Assembly: GCA_016934955.1 (NCBI GenBank)
Contig: JAFGRY010000004.1
Location: forward strand, 124,001-188,000
Source: a bacterium
Lineage (GTDB): Bacteria > Zhuqueibacterota > QNDG01 > JAGLOF01
Direction of reading: 5' to 3'
Length of the DNA stretch: 64,000 bases
Shown: positions 61,725 to 64,000 of the stretch, piece by piece
How the letters are laid out: every line of letters begins with the position of its first letter
How positions within the stretch are numbered: the first letter of the stretch is position 1
Notes under the pieces: model-generated
What the model saw: the letters and a program-made list of their open reading frames with translations, nothing else
Told to the model about the DNA's origin: nothing
Databases searched by the model: none
Position numbers and translations under genes: made by a program

Positions 61725-62927
61725 ATGAATACATTCATATCATTAGTGCTTGCTTTACTGCTTGCGGCCGGCTGCACCCGTCAGCAGGAAGGTGTGGAGA
61801 TAACACTCCACATGAATGCGGTGGAAAATGGGCTCACCCCGTTCTCCGGCCCGGCCGGTATGTTTCAGTCTGTCAGCGACACTGCCCAGCCGTCGTTTAC
61901 TCTCGCGGCACGAATGGCCGACTATCATGTGCCGGGTGTGAGTATGGCTGTGATCACTGATTTTGAGACTGAATGGGCCAGTGGGTACGGCGTGCTCAAA
62001 GCCGGAGAGGAGCGGCCGGTGACTGCGGCATCGGTTTTCCAGGCGGCGTCGACCTCCAAGTTTCTCACTGCCGCCATGGTACTGCACTATGCGGAGTGCG
62101 GAAAGCTCGATCTCGATGCCGATGTCAACACCTATCTCACCAGCTGGCAGGTGAAAGAGAACCAGTACACCCGGGAACATCCGGTGACCCTGCGCCTTCT
62201 GCTCATTCACAAGGCGGGAATGCCCGCGACAAATTTCGGCAGGGATGAGGGAAGCTCCCCGACGCTGGTGCAGGTGCTGGACGGCACGCCTCCGGCCAGG
62301 AACAGACCGGCGGTCGTCGAATCAGCCCCCGGTGCGGTCTGGAACTATTCCAATGTCGGCTATTGCGTTATTCAGCAGGTGCTGGAGGATGTAACCGGAA
62401 AACCGTTTGAAACGATCGCCCGTGAAGTGATATTCGAACCTCTGGGAATGCAGCGCAGCACCTTTGTCTATCCGCTGCCGGACAGACTTGCGGCTGAGGA
62501 GGCGATACCTCATGAAGAGACCGGTGCGCCCGGCACCCCGTCGCTGCCTCCCGCAGCGGTCGCACACGGCGGGCTGCTGACCACACCGTCGGATCTGGCG
62601 CTGTTCATGTGCGATCTCATGCGGTCATACAGCGGACGCTCGGGGAAAGTCCTTTCGCCTGAATATACGAGAATGATGTTCACTCCCCAGACCGAGCTGG
62701 ATCCCCGCATGTTCGGAGTGCCCCTGTCCATGGGCCTCGGCGTGCTGCTGCACGGATCAGGTGACGATATCGCGGTAGCCCACCCGGGAGGCAATCTTCC
62801 GGGCATCAACTGCTGGCCCATTTTCTTCCCGGCAAAAGGACAAGGATGCGTGGTGATGACCAATGCGGCCATGGGCGAACTGCTGGCCATGGAAGTGATC
62901 GCGGCGGTCAACAGGGTGTACCAGTAA
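61725..62927 (+). CDS. Serine beta-lactamase-family lipoprotein
   Basis: A 400-residue lipoprotein with a strong lipobox (LLLAAGC). Class C beta-lactamase/DD-peptidase-like motifs: STSK at 109-112 (AASTSKFLTAAM), YSN in VWNYSNVGYCV, and HPGGN as the third motif. It looks most like serine hydrolases (esterase or D-aminopeptidase type). It resembles the family member at 30432-31940 only in the core. GAGG lies 11 bp upstream. The 116-bp gap in front holds no other feature. Confidence 0.88.
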   Translation: MNTFISLVLALLLAAGCTRQQEGVEITLHMNAVENGLTPFSGPAGMFQSVSDTAQPSFTLAARMADYHVPGVSMAVITDFETEWASGYGVLKAGEERPVTAASVFQAASTSKFLTAAMVLHYAECGKLDLDADVNTYLTSWQVKENQYTREHPVTLRLLLIHKAGMPATNFGRDEGSSPTLVQVLDGTPPARNRPAVVESAPGAVWNYSNVGYCVIQQVLEDVTGKPFETIAREVIFEPLGMQRSTFVYPLPDRLAAEEAIPHEETGAPGTPSLPPAAVAHGGLLTTPSDLALFMCDLMRSYSGRSGKVLSPEYTRMMFTPQTELDPRMFGVPLSMGLGVLLHGSGDDIAVAHPGGNLPGINCWPIFFPAKGQGCVVMTNAAMGELLAMEVIAAVNRVYQ

Positions 62928-62977
62928 ACAGCGAATGTGCCCGCAGCGGCTTGTACCAGATGTCTGTGAGACTATAA

Positions 62978-63277
62978 CAGCATGACAGAAATGTAACTTT
63001 ATTTCCTGCTCGCCGTCTTTTTCGTTTTACGGGATCCGTCTATAGCCTGGAGCGGATCTCCCGTTTCTATCTGGATGTCGGTGGGAGCCGGGTGACCGGT
63101 GCGGAAATTATTGAGCGGGGCAATCCTCATTTTGCCCTGCCCACGACCGGTGTAATTGTAAATGATCTGTTTTACTATATTGCCAATTCCCAGATTTACC
63201 GGACAGACGAGCACCGGAAACTGCTGCCGGCAGAGCAGCTTGATGAAGTAGTTATCCTGAAAACCGTACTCAACTGA
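62978..63277 (+). pseudogene. 3-prime remnant of a beta-propeller protein gene
   Basis: An open frame of about 100 codons lacks a good start. From about 63029 it reads TGSVYSLERISRFYLDVGG, then IERGNPHFALPTTGVIVND and LFYYIANSQIYR, ending in TVLN and a stop. The FYYIANSQ ending is what I would expect at the C-terminus of a secreted gluconolactonase/NHL-like propeller, where the last blade closes the fold. The rest of the gene is missing, so this is a truncated remnant. A GTG-initiated 61-residue product from 63092 is conceivable but has no clear partner. Confidence 0.55.
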
Positions 63278-63350
63278 TAGATAATCGCACCGGTTGTGTG
63301 CCTGAGAGATCTTGTTTATCGTGAAACCATGTCACAAAGGGCACAGGAAG

Positions 63351-64000
63351 ATGAAACCATTCGCCAGTGTTCTGTTTCTGGAAATTTCTCTGCTGTCTGG
63401 ATTATGGATCAATGTGTGTGCTCAAGAGCATCCGAGAGAGACGGTGCGTGACCGAATCATCAGCGTACAGGACAGCGTTTGCTGGGAGATTCCCGATGTC
63501 GCCCCCTGGTGCGAACAGCTCGGCATGGACGGGAAGATGGTGAATATCGGGGATTGCCGGCTCTACGTGGAAGAGCGGGGAAGAGGCGTTCCCCTGGTGC
63601 TGCTGCACGGCGGCCCGGGAGGGAATCACCACTCCTTTCATCCCGCGTTCGAAGAAGCGTCACGATTCTGCCGGGTGATCTATTATGATCAGCGGGGATG
63701 CGGAAAATCTGACTACTCGCCGGGTGCAGGGTATTCGGTTGACCAGGCCGTCTCCGACCTTGAGGCGCTGAGAGAATCCCTGCATATTGAACGCTGGGTA
63801 GTCCTGGGACACTCCTATGGCGGGTTCCTGGCTCAGTATTATACGATGAATTACCCTCACCGGGTGCTTGGGCTGGTCCTGTGCTGCAGTTCAACCGGTC
63901 TGCACAATGTTGATTTAATCGGCACTCGTCAGTACGATTTTCTCAGCGATACGGAGCGTGCAGCTATGAAACGTGCAAGGGACCGGATCCGTGCCCGGGC
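63351..64000 (+). CDS. Secreted prolyl-aminopeptidase-like alpha/beta hydrolase, partial
   Basis: The gene runs off the end of the window; 216 residues are visible. The signal peptide ends NVCAQ. The oxyanion region LVLLHGGPGGNHHSF, the YYDQRGCGKSDYS segment, and the nucleophile elbow GHSYGGFLAQYY are the hallmarks of proline iminopeptidase-type hydrolases. The catalytic Asp and His are beyond the window. Its export and position at the end of the hydrolase run suggest removal of N-terminal residues from peptides outside the cytoplasm. Confidence 0.9.
   Translation, partial: MKPFASVLFLEISLLSGLWINVCAQEHPRETVRDRIISVQDSVCWEIPDVAPWCEQLGMDGKMVNIGDCRLYVEERGRGVPLVLLHGGPGGNHHSFHPAFEEASRFCRVIYYDQRGCGKSDYSPGAGYSVDQAVSDLEALRESLHIERWVVLGHSYGGFLAQYYTMNYPHRVLGLVLCCSSTGLHNVDLIGTRQYDFLSDTERAAMKRARDRIRAR

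Overview
The window comes from a Gram-negative bacterium with an outer membrane: it carries two TonB-dependent receptors, a porin, many signal peptides and lipoboxes, and a protein with a C-terminal FlgD/T9SS-like sorting or adhesion domain (YPNPFNPETTIRF). Regulation relies heavily on sigma-54: there are two sigma-54 activators and one near-consensus -24/-12 promoter. Secreted peptidases, esterases and beta-lactamase-fold hydrolases are abundant. Together this points to the FCB superphylum or a related candidate phylum. That placement is an inference and no marker gene settles it. No rRNA, tRNA, insertion sequence or CRISPR array was seen.

Region 1 (1-15.9 kb, minus strand) is a sensory and uptake operon. 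In transcription order it runs: porin, small PstS-like binding protein, methyl-accepting chemotaxis protein, two paralogous TonB-dependent receptors, a YfiR/DUF4154 protein, a second chemotaxis receptor, cheW, cheR and the start of cheA. A textbook sigma-54 promoter (TGGCAC, 5 bp, ATGC) lies in front of the porin. Just upstream on the same strand is a kinase and NtrC-type response regulator pair, the obvious candidate activator.

Region 2 (16-28 kb) is mixed. It holds a patatin phospholipase, an orphan HisKA_2 kinase with a degenerate receiver and an unknown lipoprotein on the plus strand. The minus strand carries an outer-membrane protein coupled to a tRNA-dihydrouridine synthase, a lipoprotein, the FlgD-tailed secreted protein, and an OmpR-type two-component pair. 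A glycosidase-like beta-propeller lipoprotein sits on the plus strand between them.

Region 3 (28-44 kb, plus strand) has a nitronate monooxygenase, a Xre regulator with a membrane partner, a beta-lactamase-family lipoprotein and an M28 peptidase. Next is a GntR-controlled ABC exporter operon followed by a transglutaminase and an Ntn-type amide hydrolase. The region ends with a VanZ protein, an AT-rich M50-like membrane protease, a PD40 propeller protein and small genes, one of them a 59-residue zinc ribbon.

Region 4 (44-64 kb) is the most interesting. A 1,224-residue membrane protein joins an extracytoplasmic Reg_prop double beta-propeller directly to a sigma-54 AAA+ and Fis-type HTH module, with no kinase or receiver between them. 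Immediately after its stop codon lies a tandem pair of dyads (core TCGTAA) exactly 18 bp apart. About 110 bp further on is a box reading CTGGTAY, 2 bp, TATTTGAAT. The same dyad pair and the same box occur together once more, upstream of the VanZ gene at 39.7-39.9 kb. Downstream of the activator lies a tightly packed run of about ten genes: three thioredoxin-fold proteins, two S41 peptidases, an isochorismatase-type hydrolase, an esterase, an amidohydrolase, an ankyrin/metallo-beta-lactamase-like fusion and a serine beta-lactamase-family lipoprotein. A prolyl-aminopeptidase-like gene runs off the window end. I propose that this is a one-component transmembrane sigma-54 switch controlling a secreted hydrolase operon and the VanZ locus. 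Two gene remnants (58.3 and 63.0 kb) show that the operon has been losing or exchanging members.
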